This document shows, piece after piece, positions 43,131 to 52,867 of a stretch of DNA of 64,000 nt. The position numbers and the translations under genes were made by a program. Source of the DNA: Erythrobacteraceae bacterium Alg239-R51 (GTDB taxonomy: Bacteria > Pseudomonadota > Alphaproteobacteria > Sphingomonadales > Sphingomonadaceae); contig CAMZOI010000001.1 of NCBI GenBank assembly GCA_947331495.1, positions 496,001-560,000 of the forward strand, read 5' to 3'. Position 1 is the stretch's first letter. Each line of letters starts with the position of its first letter. Under the pieces are notes generated by a model that was not told the origin of the DNA, did not search any database, and worked only from the letters and a program-made list of their open reading frames with translations.

Positions 43131-45644
43131 TCAGTACCGGGGCAGGGGTTGTTCGGCAAAACCCCATCCGGCAAGCGCCTTCGACTGCGCGCGGTCGAGG
43201 AGACGCTTGGCATCGTCGATCGAGAACGGATGGGCGGTTGCCATGTTCTTAAGTTCGTTCCAGGCAATTGGCATAGCAACTGGCGCACCGCTTCGCGCAC
43301 GCGCGGAATAAGGAAGGACCGCAGTGGACCCGCGCTGATTGCGCAACCAGTCGATGAAGATCTTGCCCTTGCGTTTGGCTTTGCTCATCGTGGCGGTGAA
43401 GCGATCGGGTTCTGCAAGGCTGAGCGCTTCGGCAAAGCGGCGGCTGAAATCCTTGTGCGTTTGCCAGTCGTGGCCGGTGGATAACGGAACGACCACGTGC
43501 ACTCCCTTCCCGCCCGACAGCATGGCGAAGCTGGTCAGACCAAGATCGGCCAGCCGGTCGTGGATGTCGCGCGCCGCGCTTTTGACATCATCGAAGTCGA
43601 GACCTTCATCGGGATCGAGATCGAAGATCATCCGGTCGGGCATCTCGACATCGTCTGATCGTGCGCCCCAGCCGTGAAATTCGATCGTACCCATTTGCAC
43701 GCATTGTATCATGCCGCGCGGGTCGTCGATGTAAAGGTAATCCTCGAAGCCGCCGTCCTTTTCGCGGATCGGCACGTGGTGGACATGATCCCCTAAGCCG
43801 CCGCTGTCATGCTTCTGGAAGAAGCATTTTTTCGCCCGTCCCTGCGGGCAACGAACCAGGCTGACCGGACGACGTGCCGCAAACGGCAGCATGATCGCAG
43901 CCAGCGCCTGATAGTAGTCTGCCAGCTTACCCTTCGTCTGCCCACTGTCGGGAAAGATCACCCTCTCGCGGTTGGAAATCTTAACCTCGGTTTTTGCTTT
44001 CAGTGCTTTTTCCGGCATCTCCGGCTTCACCTGCCCGGCATCCTTGTCGCCACGCAGCCCGAGGTAGCTACCGTGGCGGATATTCCCGTCCGCGGTAAAT
44101 TCGGCAAAGGCGATCTCGGCAACCAGTTTCGGCGTGATCCAGGTTACGCCGCGCGAGGAAGACTTGTCGACCTCCGCCGGCGGGGTCTTGCGCTCCAGCT
44201 GCCTCATCTTCGCCGCCAGCTCGTCAAGATTATCGGCGGAAAAGCCTGTACCGACATTACCCTTGTAAACCAGTTCGTCGCCCGTGTGCTGAGCCAGCAG
44301 GAGCGAAGCGAACGGGCGACCCTTGGCAGAAGATTTCTTCCAGCCAATCACCACGAATTCCTGTCGCCGGGTGCATTTTACCTTAACCCAGCTTTTGCTG
44401 CGACGGCTCGTATACGTCCCATCCACGGTCTTGGAAATAATCCCCTCTTGCCGTGCTTCGCACATGGTTTCGAACAGTTTGGCGCCCGATCCCAAAACAT
44501 GATCGGCAACGAAAATCGGCGATTCCGCGGCCCGGAGCAAAGCTTCCAGCCGTTCCTTGCGTTCGATATTGGGAAGCGTCGCGAGGTCTACGCCCTCCAG
44601 TTCCATCAGGTCGAAAGCATACAGTTGCAGTCGGTCGTTCTTCGTCTGCGAACCGTGGCCGCGCTTGAGCACCTGTTGAAGGGTCGAAAAATCGGGGTTG
44701 CCGGCCGGATCGACCGCGACGATCTCGCCATCGATCAAACTGCTCGGCAGATCGAGGGCAGCGATGCTCTCTACCAGCGGGGCAAACTTCTCGGTCCAGT
44801 CCTTGCCGCTGCGAGTATAGACGCGCACATTGTTGCCTTTCACCGCAATCACAGCCCGATAGCCATCAAACTTGATCTCGTGCATCCAGCGATTGCCGGA
44901 AGGCACTTCGTCCACCAGCGTCGCAAGTTGTGGCTTTCTGAATTTCGGCAGGGGGGCTTGTCGCCGTTTCGCTTTCGACTTCCCGGCATTTCGCTGCGAA
45001 GCCTTTTCCATCTGGGCTAGGAAAGCATCGTCCTTCTTGCCGGCGAGCGGATATTCGCCCTGCTTGTCGGCTGCAATTTCGGCCATCGAGCGGCCGGTCA
45101 AAATGCTGGTCAGTTCGCGGTCGACCAAGGCATCGCCAGTTTCGGCATATTTGTCGTCGAGCTTGCGCAGCAACCAGTTTTCCCTTTTCTCTCCCGGCTT
45201 TTTCTTCAGCCTTATCAACAGCCACTCACCATTCATGCGTTCGCCCGCGAGGCGGAAGTGCAAATGACCTTTTTCGATGTCCTTTTTGCTTTTGCCCGCG
45301 ACCGGCATCCATGTACCTCGGTCCCAGAGCATGATGGTACCCCCGCCATATTCGCCCTTGGGAATAGTTCCTTCGAATTCCGCGTACGACATGGGGTGAT
45401 CTTCGGTTCGCACCGCCAGCCGTTTGATGTCAGGGTCGGGCGATGGTCCCTTCGTGACCGCCCAGCTCTTCAAAACGCCGTCGATTTCCAATCGCAAATC
45501 CCAGTGCAACCTTGTCGCATCGTGCTTCTGGACAATAAACAGATCGCCGGTTTCACTGGCTTGCGCGGTACCTGCCGGTTCGGGAGTTTTCCCGAAGTCG
45601 CGTTTGGCGTTGTAGGTTGCGAGGGGGTCCTTGCTCGCTGCCAT
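43131..45644 (-). CDS. ligD: LigD, multifunctional ATP-dependent DNA ligase of end joining
   Basis: 837 residues with all three modules in the Pseudomonas order. The 3'-phosphoesterase at about 30-170 has the active-site set His41, His47, Asp49, Arg51 and His83. The ligase at about 235-530 has adenylated Lys258 in HEIKFDGYR. The Pol/primase at about 545-830 has metal-binding FDLDPDEGLDFDD and SFAMLSGGKGVHVVVPL. It repairs double-strand breaks together with Ku, encoded 3 bp upstream. Confidence 0.96.
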   Translation of the reverse strand: MAASKDPLATYNAKRDFGKTPEPAGTAQASETGDLFIVQKHDATRLHWDLRLEIDGVLKSWAVTKGPSPDPDIKRLAVRTEDHPMSYAEFEGTIPKGEYGGGTIMLWDRGTWMPVAGKSKKDIEKGHLHFRLAGERMNGEWLLIRLKKKPGEKRENWLLRKLDDKYAETGDALVDRELTSILTGRSMAEIAADKQGEYPLAGKKDDAFLAQMEKASQRNAGKSKAKRRQAPLPKFRKPQLATLVDEVPSGNRWMHEIKFDGYRAVIAVKGNNVRVYTRSGKDWTEKFAPLVESIAALDLPSSLIDGEIVAVDPAGNPDFSTLQQVLKRGHGSQTKNDRLQLYAFDLMELEGVDLATLPNIERKERLEALLRAAESPIFVADHVLGSGAKLFETMCEARQEGIISKTVDGTYTSRRSKSWVKVKCTRRQEFVVIGWKKSSAKGRPFASLLLAQHTGDELVYKGNVGTGFSADNLDELAAKMRQLERKTPPAEVDKSSSRGVTWITPKLVAEIAFAEFTADGNIRHGSYLGLRGDKDAGQVKPEMPEKALKAKTEVKISNRERVIFPDSGQTKGKLADYYQALAAIMLPFAARRPVSLVRCPQGRAKKCFFQKHDSGGLGDHVHHVPIREKDGGFEDYLYIDDPRGMIQCVQMGTIEFHGWGARSDDVEMPDRMIFDLDPDEGLDFDDVKSAARDIHDRLADLGLTSFAMLSGGKGVHVVVPLSTGHDWQTHKDFSRRFAEALSLAEPDRFTATMSKAKRKGKIFIDWLRNQRGSTAVLPYSARARSGAPVAMPIAWNELKNMATAHPFSIDDAKRLLDRAQSKALAGWGFAEQPLPRY

Positions 45645-45647
45645 GGA

Positions 45648-46481
45648 TCAGGCCGACTTTTTCTTGCGTCGCGAGGACGCCTTCGGCTTGTCCCCGTCAA
45701 CCGATTTCTTGAGCGCGGCCATCAGGTCAATGACATTACCGCCTGCTGCACTGCCCGGCTCATCGACATCCTCGATAATTTGCTTGCCCGACCTGGATTT
45801 CGCTTTCTTGTCGATCAGCTTTCGCAGTGCTTCGACATAACGATCCTCGAACTCGCTCGCGTCGAAAGGTGCACTTTTCTGATCGATAAGCGCGGTCGCC
45901 AGATCGAGAAGCTCCTTTTTCGGTTTGTTTTCCTCGATATCTGCAAAGAAGCTCTGACCCTGACGCACCTCGTCGGCATAGCGCAGCGTTTCCAGCAGCA
46001 GCCCCTTGCCACAGGGCTTGATCGCGACCAGCTTCTCGCTGCCGCGGACGGACATCTGACCCAGGCCCACCTTGCCCGACTTGCGCAGTGCATCGCGCAA
46101 TACGACAAATGCCTCCTCGGCCAGTTCATCCTGCGGCGCCACGTAGTACGGTTTTTCGAAATAGAGCGGGTCTATCTCACATGCATCGACGAACTGGACG
46201 AGCTCGAGCGTGCGCTTGCTCTCGATCTTTACGGCCTCGATCTCCTCGTCTTCCAGAAGGACGTAATTGCCCTTCGAGACTTCGTAACCGCGAATGATTT
46301 CGCCGCGATCGACCGGCCCGACACCGGGGACCACCTTTTCATAGGAAATACGTTTGCCAGTCGGTTCATGGATCTGGTTGAAACGGATCTTGGCGCCGGA
46401 TTTCGTGGCGGAATAGATTTCGACCGGAATCGATACGAGGGCGAGCCGGATCTGCCCCTGCCAATAGGCGCGCGCTGCCAT
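45648..46481 (-). CDS. ku: Ku, non-homologous end-joining DNA-end-binding protein
   Basis: 277 residues from MAARAYWQGQ, the conserved bacterial Ku start; the frame extends upstream without similarity. Ku core: IRLALVSIPVEIYSATKSGA, RFNQIHEPTGKRISYEKVVP, ELVQFVDACEIDPLYFEKPY. A Lys-rich tail (KPKASSRRKKKSA) should extend DNA and LigD contacts. It bridges DNA ends as a homodimer. Operon with ligD. Divergent from the Crp/Fnr gene at 46638. Confidence 0.95.
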   Translation of the reverse strand: MAARAYWQGQIRLALVSIPVEIYSATKSGAKIRFNQIHEPTGKRISYEKVVPGVGPVDRGEIIRGYEVSKGNYVLLEDEEIEAVKIESKRTLELVQFVDACEIDPLYFEKPYYVAPQDELAEEAFVVLRDALRKSGKVGLGQMSVRGSEKLVAIKPCGKGLLLETLRYADEVRQGQSFFADIEENKPKKELLDLATALIDQKSAPFDASEFEDRYVEALRKLIDKKAKSRSGKQIIEDVDEPGSAAGGNVIDLMAALKKSVDGDKPKASSRRKKKSA

Positions 46482-46637
46482 GCTTTTCTCTCCTTCACCA
46501 GAATATTGAGCGCGTAAGCGGCAGAGATGGTTCCATGATTCAAAAGAGCCGGGCGACCTGATCGTCGTTCGAACCGTGCGCTTGCGGGGGTCAGACATCC
46601 TGGAGGATACTAACATTTCATGCTTTGACGCTCCGCG

Positions 46638-47423
46638 ATGAACGACTTATCGGGGCTGAAAACTTGCGGGGTAGGTGGATTGCAAACCGAGCTATTTCTG
46701 AAGGGTCGTCTGCGGCACGAACTTCGCGAAGAAGAAAAGCAGGCGCTCGAAGATGCGGTAGCGGAAACGGTCGAGCTTGCGCCGCGATCCCTGCTCGTCG
46801 AGCGGGGCGAGAGAGTGGAAAACTCCTTCTACCTCGTGGAGGGCACGATGCTTCGCTATCTCGACAACAGTCGCGGTGAGAGGCAACTGGTAGGCTTGAA
46901 CGTCGCCGGGGACTTCGTCGACCTTCATGGCTTTCCGATGAAACGTCTGGATCACAACCTATGTTCGTTGGACCGGGTTGTACTCGCAAAAGTCCCGCAC
47001 AAGACCATTGCCAATCTTATCGATACCTTCCCCCATCTTGCTCGCGCGCTGTGGTTTTCCACCATGCTCGATGCTGCGATGCATCGCGAATGGATTTTCC
47101 GGCTCGGTCGGTTGAACGCTGAAGGCAGGATTGCACACCTGATCTCCGAAACCGTGGAGCGGCTGAGGATAGTCGGACTGTACGACGGTAAGGATCTTCC
47201 TGTGCATCTTCTTCAGCGCGACTACGCCGAAGCATGTGGAATAACTTCGGTCCATGCCAACCGCAGCTTCAAGACGTTGCGAGAGCGCGGGATCCTGAAT
47301 CCGCGGGGTGGCGGGAAGGTTGAAATCCTTGACGAAAAGGCGCTTAACCGCCTCGGCGAGTTCGAGGGTGACTACTTGTATGGAGTGGGGGATCTCGCTC
47401 CCGATACGCTCGAAGATCGCTAG
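46638..47423 (+). CDS. Crp/Fnr-family transcriptional regulator
   Basis: 261 residues. N-terminal cyclic-nucleotide-binding-like barrel (ETVELAPRSLLVERGERVEN; SFYLVEGTMLRYLDNSRGER), no Fnr-type Cys cluster, and a C-terminal wHTH (DYAEACGITSVHANRSFKTL; RERGILNPRGGG). Ligand unknown. It is divergent from ku, so a role in controlling the repair genes or general stress is possible but unproven. The stop overlaps the convergent glycosyltransferase stop by 4 bp. Confidence 0.88.
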   Translation: MNDLSGLKTCGVGGLQTELFLKGRLRHELREEEKQALEDAVAETVELAPRSLLVERGERVENSFYLVEGTMLRYLDNSRGERQLVGLNVAGDFVDLHGFPMKRLDHNLCSLDRVVLAKVPHKTIANLIDTFPHLARALWFSTMLDAAMHREWIFRLGRLNAEGRIAHLISETVERLRIVGLYDGKDLPVHLLQRDYAEACGITSVHANRSFKTLRERGILNPRGGGKVEILDEKALNRLGEFEGDYLYGVGDLAPDTLEDR

Positions 47424-48460
47424 GATGCGGCCCTGCCATAAAGCGAGGTGACTTCGCGAGCCATGCGCTCCGCCGAGAACCGCGCTTCGAACCGCTTGCG
47501 GATAATGCCGCCATCCAATGCTGCGACCTCGTCCATCCGGGCTAGCGCCTCTTCGGTGGACTCCACGATGATGCCGGTTACGCCATCCTCGACAATTTCG
47601 GGCACGCTGCCCTTGTTCCAAGCGATAACCGGCGTACCACAGGCCATCGCTTCGATCATCACCAGACCGAAGGGCTCGGGCCAGTCGATGGGAAAGACCA
47701 GCGCGAACGCTTTGGCGAAGAACCGCTGTTTCTTGAAATCGGTAAGACTACCCTCATAGGTCGTGCGATCGTTCAGTCTGGGTCGAACAACCTCGTCGAA
47801 ATAACCGGGGTTGCCCGGATCGACCGGACCCGCCAGATGCACGGGAAGACCGGCGCGTTCGCCCAGCCGTATGGCGCGATCGGGCCGTTTCTGATCGGTC
47901 ATTCGGCCGATGAACGCCAAATAGGTGCGTTCTGCCTGATCTGGCGAATAGCGCTCGAGCGGGATGCCGTGGTGGACCACTCCGGCTAGGTTCGGTACGG
48001 GGACCTCGCGCGCCTGACTCTGCGAAATGGCGATGATACGTTCGCGGGGAAAGGCCTTGAAATGGTGTATGTGATCGGCTTCGTCTGCCCGCCAGTGAAT
48101 GGTCCGGAAGGTCGGTAGACCTAGCGCGGCACATACCCCGCTTGCATGCGCCGAACCATGAAGGTGGATTGCGTCGAAATCTGCTGATCGGGTCACAAGG
48201 TCAGCGATCTGTCGCGCCTCGAGTTCTGCTGGGAAACCGGGTGGCAGGGCCCCCTTTGCCTGATCCTGATGCCAGGCCAGCGACCAGTCCGTGCCAACGA
48301 TATCAATATCCGGCAGGCTGCTGTCCAGAGGCGCGAACACCGTGATATCATGACCCGCCGCACGTTGCGCCGCCGCCAGGTCGGCGACCACGCGTTCCGT
48401 TCCGCCATAGGTGGTCGGCGGCACGGGGTAAATGACCGGTGCCACGTGGGCTATGCGCAT
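47420..48460 (-). CDS. Glycosyltransferase family 4
   Basis: 346 residues from MRIAHVAPVI. GT-B fold: donor-side motif PTTYGGTERVVADLAAAQRA near the N-terminus, RTYLAFIGRMTDQKRPDRAI at the domain linker, and EPFGLVMIEAMACGTPVIAW carrying the E-x7-E signature. Retaining sugar transferase, probably acting on a soluble or membrane acceptor. It lies divergent from the sucrose-phosphate synthase gene with 80 bp between. Confidence 0.88.
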   Translation of the reverse strand: MRIAHVAPVIYPVPPTTYGGTERVVADLAAAQRAAGHDITVFAPLDSSLPDIDIVGTDWSLAWHQDQAKGALPPGFPAELEARQIADLVTRSADFDAIHLHGSAHASGVCAALGLPTFRTIHWRADEADHIHHFKAFPRERIIAISQSQAREVPVPNLAGVVHHGIPLERYSPDQAERTYLAFIGRMTDQKRPDRAIRLGERAGLPVHLAGPVDPGNPGYFDEVVRPRLNDRTTYEGSLTDFKKQRFFAKAFALVFPIDWPEPFGLVMIEAMACGTPVIAWNKGSVPEIVEDGVTGIIVESTEEALARMDEVAALDGGIIRKRFEARFSAERMAREVTSLYGRAAS

Positions 48461-48540
48461 CGAACTAACATTGATTGTTCGCCAATTCAGGAACTTACAG
48501 GTCTTACAGGATTCAATCACTCGTGAAAGGGTGGTTTTAG

Positions 48541-50583
48541 ATGTTTATCTGCCATGTGGCGTTGCAAGGATGCCTGACACTAACTGATGTGCCCTACGGA
48601 ATAACCGCCGATACTGGCGGACATATCAAATACCTTCTCGAGCTTGCCGAAGCGAGTGCTGACGATCCTCGGGTGGAGCGTATCGATCTGGTAACTCGTG
48701 GCTTTCACGACGACACAATTGGTGCCCAATTCGCCCCGGGACACGGCGAAGCGCGCGGTAAGATCCGGGTGATCCGGCTTGGCGATGATGACCCCGGCTA
48801 TTTGCCCAAGGAAGGGCTGTTCGAGCAACATGGCGCGCTTTGCGATGCGTTTCAGGAATATCTTGACGGGTTGGAGCGCCGACCCGATCTTGTTCACGCC
48901 CATTATGCCGATGCCGGTGTGCTCGCTCGTCATGCCAAGCAGACGTTGGCAATCCCCTATATCTTTACTGGCCATTCGCTCGGCGCGGTCAAACGGCAGG
49001 CGAACGGCAAGACCGACCGCTCGCTCGATCGGCGTATTGAAGTTGAGGAAGCCGCGCTCGAAACGGCAGATGCGGTCATCGCCAGCTCCCGCGACGAGGC
49101 CGAAGCTCAATATGCTCACTATACCTCGATAGATGCCGGTAGAATTCGTATCATTCCGCCCGGATGCGACCTTTCGCGTTTCGAAGGGGCTGAACCGTCC
49201 CGCAAGGTCAAGGCCGATGTGGAACGGTTTCTGCGCGACCCGGACAAGCCCATCATTTTGGCAATCGCACGACCGGTGTTCAAAAAGAACCTGCTTGGAT
49301 TGGTCGAGGCTTACGCTGCGGACAAGTCTCTGCAGGACATCGCAAACCTCGTGATCGTCGCGGGCTGTCGCAAGCGCCTGTCCGATCTCGAACCGGAATG
49401 TCGCGACGTGTGCGAAGAACTCATCCGCGCGGTCGACGCCCATGATCTGTACGGCAAGGTCGCCTATCCTAAATCGCACGAGCCGGAAGATATTCCTGCC
49501 TACTATGCGCTGGCCCGCGAAAGCGGCGGGGTTTTCGTGAACCCAGCCCTCAACGAACCGTTCGGACTGACTTTGCTCGAAGCTGCCGCGGCCAGGTTGC
49601 CGGTCGTTGCTACCGATAGCGGTGGCCCGAACGACATCATCGAGCGCTGCCAGAACGGCGTGCTGGTCTGTCCCAAGGACCCTTTGAAAATTGCCGAGGC
49701 GTGCCGAAAGATCATTGTCAATCGCAGGGACTGGGTCCGTTTCGCATCCGCTGGCAAGGATGCGGTCGCCGCTTACGACTGGGTCGCCCACAGAGGCATT
49801 TACCACCAACTGATCGTCGATCTTACGACATTCCGTTCACCCGCCCCCGAATGGAAGCGACTGCTCGTGTGCGATATCGACAACACCCTGCTCGGAGATC
49901 GCGAAGCCCTGCGCGAATTTCTCGATTGGCAGCAAAAGAATGCCGGCGAAGTCGCGCTCGGCATCGCGACCGGCCGCAGCTTCCACAGTGCGCAGTCCAT
50001 CCTCGCGGCCGAAGGGGTGTCCAACCCTGATTTCATCATCAGCAGCGTTGGCACCTGTATCCACTGGTACGATCGGGACGCACGCTGTTTCGTTGAGGAC
50101 GGTAGCTGGACCAGCCGCATGACGGCGGGATGGGAGGCTGACAAGATCGCGCGCATCGCGTCGGATCTCGGTTTGCGGAGCCAGGCTGCATTGGAACAGC
50201 GGCCGGGCAAGGCGAGTTTCTTTCTCGACAATCGTACGGCCGACGAACTCGACGCTCAATTCCGTTCGGCGGGTGCCGACGTTCAGATAGTTACCAGCCA
50301 TGGTCGCTACCTGGACATTCTGCCGCGCGGGATCGGCAAGGATGCAGCGGTCATGCACGTCGCCGATCGCTTGGGCCTGACGCAAGCACGCATCGTTGTC
50401 GCAGGGGACAGCGGCAATGATCGCGCAATGCTTCGGGCCTGCCCCCATCCGATCGTGGTCGGCAATTGGAGCGATGGTCTGGGGAAGGACCCTGCGCTCT
50501 CTCATGCTTACATTGCCTCGGCTTCTCATGCCGCGGGCATACTCGAAGGTCTGCGACACTATCAGGAAGCGGGCAATTGGTGA
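48541..50583 (+). CDS. Bifunctional sucrose-phosphate synthase/phosphatase-like protein (GT4 plus HAD)
   Basis: 680 residues. Residues about 1-430 are a sucrose-synthase-class GT4: GITADTGGHIKYLLELAEAS at the N-terminus, FTGHSLGAVKRQANGK, PPGCDLSRF, and the E-x7-E motif NEPFGLTLLE (Glu339/Glu347). Residues about 437-680 are a HAD-IIB phosphatase with DIDNT (Asp445, Asp447) and VAGDSGNDRAML, as in sucrose-6-phosphate phosphatase. The fusion matches bidomain SPS enzymes that make sucrose from UDP/ADP-glucose and fructose-6-phosphate. Sucrose as product is inferred; related glucosyl solutes are possible. GTGA overlap with the next gene. Confidence 0.88.
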   Translation: MFICHVALQGCLTLTDVPYGITADTGGHIKYLLELAEASADDPRVERIDLVTRGFHDDTIGAQFAPGHGEARGKIRVIRLGDDDPGYLPKEGLFEQHGALCDAFQEYLDGLERRPDLVHAHYADAGVLARHAKQTLAIPYIFTGHSLGAVKRQANGKTDRSLDRRIEVEEAALETADAVIASSRDEAEAQYAHYTSIDAGRIRIIPPGCDLSRFEGAEPSRKVKADVERFLRDPDKPIILAIARPVFKKNLLGLVEAYAADKSLQDIANLVIVAGCRKRLSDLEPECRDVCEELIRAVDAHDLYGKVAYPKSHEPEDIPAYYALARESGGVFVNPALNEPFGLTLLEAAAARLPVVATDSGGPNDIIERCQNGVLVCPKDPLKIAEACRKIIVNRRDWVRFASAGKDAVAAYDWVAHRGIYHQLIVDLTTFRSPAPEWKRLLVCDIDNTLLGDREALREFLDWQQKNAGEVALGIATGRSFHSAQSILAAEGVSNPDFIISSVGTCIHWYDRDARCFVEDGSWTSRMTAGWEADKIARIASDLGLRSQAALEQRPGKASFFLDNRTADELDAQFRSAGADVQIVTSHGRYLDILPRGIGKDAAVMHVADRLGLTQARIVVAGDSGNDRAMLRACPHPIVVGNWSDGLGKDPALSHAYIASASHAAGILEGLRHYQEAGNW

Positions 50584-51467
50584 CTTACCGGGCCGTCTCG
50601 GTTCTCACTCTTGTTCGGGGGCGCCAACAGCATCTGGACCATTTGATCGCGGGGTTGCGTTGCCAGACCCGGCTGCCTGACGAACTTGTCGTCGCTTACA
50701 TGCAGGATTGGCCGCCAGTCATTCCGGATGACCTGCCATTCAACGTCTTGTGCGTGCACGTGGAGGGCCAATCCATGCCACTTGCCAAAGCTCGCAACCG
50801 GGCCGCCGAGAAAGCGACTGGCGAGATATTGGCATTCCTCGATGTGGATTGCATTCCCGATTGCGAGTTCGTGAGGCGCGGAGCCGAAGCCTGCGCGGAA
50901 CTGGAGGATGGTGTGTTTCTACCTGAGGTGCGGTACCTGCCGGCCAGTACAATCGGCTGGAAGCTTCCAGAGCACGATATTCCGGACTTTGTCAGGCTGA
51001 AGGCTGCCGGAGAGCGCCATCCAAGCAAGCCCGACCTTGCACGATGTACAGTCTCTTCGATCGACGATTTCGGTGAGCTCTGGGGATTGGCATTCATCCT
51101 GACCGCGCAAACATGGGCTGACGCCGGTGGCATGGACGAAAGCTACGAAGGGTACGGCGCTGAGGAAACCGATTTTGCCCGAAGGCTGGAAGCAAGCAAC
51201 GCCCGGCTCTACTGGCTCGGCGGAACTATTTGTTACCATCAGCATCATCCGGTTCACAAACCGCCACTGCAGCATTTCGATTCTATCATCCGCAATGCAA
51301 GGTTATTCCACGCCCGCTGGGGCGACTGGTGCATGAGTTACTGGCTGGACGACTTCGCTCGCCGCGATCTGATCAAGCGAGATGCCGAGAAAATACGCGT
51401 GTTGCGTTGTCCGACTGAAGCCGAGATCGCCGAGACCCGACAAGGCGACGAAGTTCGGTTCAGTTAG
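50580..51467 (+). CDS. Glycosyltransferase family 2 (galactosyltransferase-like)
   Basis: 295 residues, GTG start overlapping the SPS stop. GT-A fold: AVSVLTLVRGRQQHLDHLIA, KARNRAAEKATGEILAFLDV with the metal-binding DVDCIPD, and the C-terminal GMDESYEGYGAEETDFARRL of the Glyco_transf_7C class. May extend or modify a sugar formed by the preceding enzyme. Its stop overlaps that of the convergent MurG-like gene. Confidence 0.88.
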   Translation: MTYRAVSVLTLVRGRQQHLDHLIAGLRCQTRLPDELVVAYMQDWPPVIPDDLPFNVLCVHVEGQSMPLAKARNRAAEKATGEILAFLDVDCIPDCEFVRRGAEACAELEDGVFLPEVRYLPASTIGWKLPEHDIPDFVRLKAAGERHPSKPDLARCTVSSIDDFGELWGLAFILTAQTWADAGGMDESYEGYGAEETDFARRLEASNARLYWLGGTICYHQHHPVHKPPLQHFDSIIRNARLFHARWGDWCMSYWLDDFARRDLIKRDAEKIRVLRCPTEAEIAETRQGDEVRFS

Positions 51468-52561
51468 GTCTGCCAGAGCCTCGTGGCTTCCGCTTCCAGC
51501 CACTCAGCGGCTTTACACGCGGCTTCGGAATCGTGCAGACTGGCGAGAATGTTCGTGTCCAGCCTGTCGGTCTGAGCAAGGACTTTCTGCCATTCGGGGA
51601 TCGATGCGGGCCAGGTGTTCAGGTGAACCGCAGCTCCTATGCGAGCGAGCTCGGCGGCCTTTGCTTGCTGTTCATCGAAGTAGCGCCACTCGGGAATGCA
51701 CAAAAACGGCTTGCTGGCGCGAGCTATCTCATGAACTGTGTTGTCACCCGCCGACGCGACGACTCTATCGGCGGCGCAAAGATAATCGGTCAGATTATCG
51801 ACCCAACCCAATTCGCGCAGATTGCCGAAATCGGTTTCGTGGCCCTCACGGTGAACCGGACCCGCGACCAGCCACAGGGCGTCAGGTTCGGCGCGTGCCG
51901 CAACGGTCAGCGGCGCATAGGGTGTTCCCGACCCACCGCCCCCCGCAACCACCAGCGTGACTGACTTGTCAGGCGGAAGGCCCAACGCCTCCCGTGCGTC
52001 ATCGCGCTCGCGTAACGGGTCTTTTGTCGTACACAGACCGCCGGTGTAAAACGTCCTTTGACGTGCCCAGGCCGGATACTCGGTTTGCTCGATCGCCTCG
52101 TCGAACGGCGCGAGCATCCCTACGCAAGCTTCGTAACCGGCGAGGTGACCGGCATCCGACCGGTCGCCATGCATGCGGATGGTAACAGCAGGAACGCTCA
52201 TGATCCGTGCCAGCAGCGCGATCTCCGCCGAGACGTCGACAACAAAGAGTGCCGGATCGCTTTCTCTCAGCGTGTGGGCGATGATCCCCATATGCTCGCG
52301 CATCTCGTCTACCCCCAACGGAACGCAATGGAGGACCGAAGGCGTCGGTTGATCGTGCAGACCCGGACTGCGCGACGGTGCACCGATCATGTTGGGCAAC
52401 GTTACGCATTCGGCCGGACGCGCCATGTCTTCGAATTGGTCGGGCTTCGCTGTAAGAACGATGACGGGGCGGATCACGGGCAGATGCTGCGCGATAGCCA
52501 TGATTCGGTTGGCATGGCCGCGTCCCTGATGGTGCGCGAAAAAGACCAGCGGTCGTTCCAT
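51464..52561 (-). CDS. MurG/UDP-glycosyltransferase-like protein
   Basis: 365 residues, GT-B fold. N-terminal glycine/His loop FFAHHQGRGHANRIMAIAQH, linker VTLVVAGGGGSGTPY, and donor-side GWVDNLTDYLCAADRVVASA, then AGDNTVHEIARASKPFLCIP, as in GT28/GT1 enzymes. Acceptor unknown; might act on a small molecule, glycan or lipid. Last gene of the six-gene minus-strand operon that begins with the GntA-like gene, 2 bp after the small gene upstream. Confidence 0.82.
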   Translation of the reverse strand: MERPLVFFAHHQGRGHANRIMAIAQHLPVIRPVIVLTAKPDQFEDMARPAECVTLPNMIGAPSRSPGLHDQPTPSVLHCVPLGVDEMREHMGIIAHTLRESDPALFVVDVSAEIALLARIMSVPAVTIRMHGDRSDAGHLAGYEACVGMLAPFDEAIEQTEYPAWARQRTFYTGGLCTTKDPLRERDDAREALGLPPDKSVTLVVAGGGGSGTPYAPLTVAARAEPDALWLVAGPVHREGHETDFGNLRELGWVDNLTDYLCAADRVVASAGDNTVHEIARASKPFLCIPEWRYFDEQQAKAAELARIGAAVHLNTWPASIPEWQKVLAQTDRLDTNILASLHDSEAACKAAEWLEAEATRLWQT

Positions 52562-52563
52562 GC

Positions 52564-52815
52564 TTATCCCTTTCCTGGCGTAGGAGCGGACACTTCCATG
52601 CTGTTTCGCGCGACAGGATCCGCCAACCTACCAGCCGTCCAGTTTTCGGCGACGCGAACCTTGGGATTGGGCGCACACCAGATCTCGCCACTGGCATTGA
52701 GCGCCGTGACCCAGATCAGATTGTGTTCAATGCCGTAATCGATGACGGCGAATGCCAGACCCGCCCCTTTGTCGATGACGTGGACCGGGATCGGTGTGGT
52801 CAGTTGGATGAACAT
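52564..52815 (-). CDS. Small hypothetical protein, 83 residues
   Basis: Not recognised. Starts MFIQLTTPIPVHVIDKGAG and contains AFAVIDYGIEHNLIWVTALN and GEIWCAPNPKVRVAENWTAG, which read like a compact beta-rich soluble protein with no signal peptide or membrane helix. Placed between a membrane-protein gene (52 bp upstream) and the glycosyltransferase (2 bp downstream) in one operon. Codon pattern is coding-like. Confidence 0.6.
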   Translation of the reverse strand: MFIQLTTPIPVHVIDKGAGLAFAVIDYGIEHNLIWVTALNASGEIWCAPNPKVRVAENWTAGRLADPVARNSMEVSAPTPGKG

Positions 52816-52867
52816 GCTAGATCAACTCCGACAGGAGATGGGGGCCGAAAACGGCGGACTACTGAGA

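Noticed and set aside
43809..46517. Long plus-strand frames opposite ligD and ku
   Set aside because: Shadows of the conserved LigD and Ku genes.
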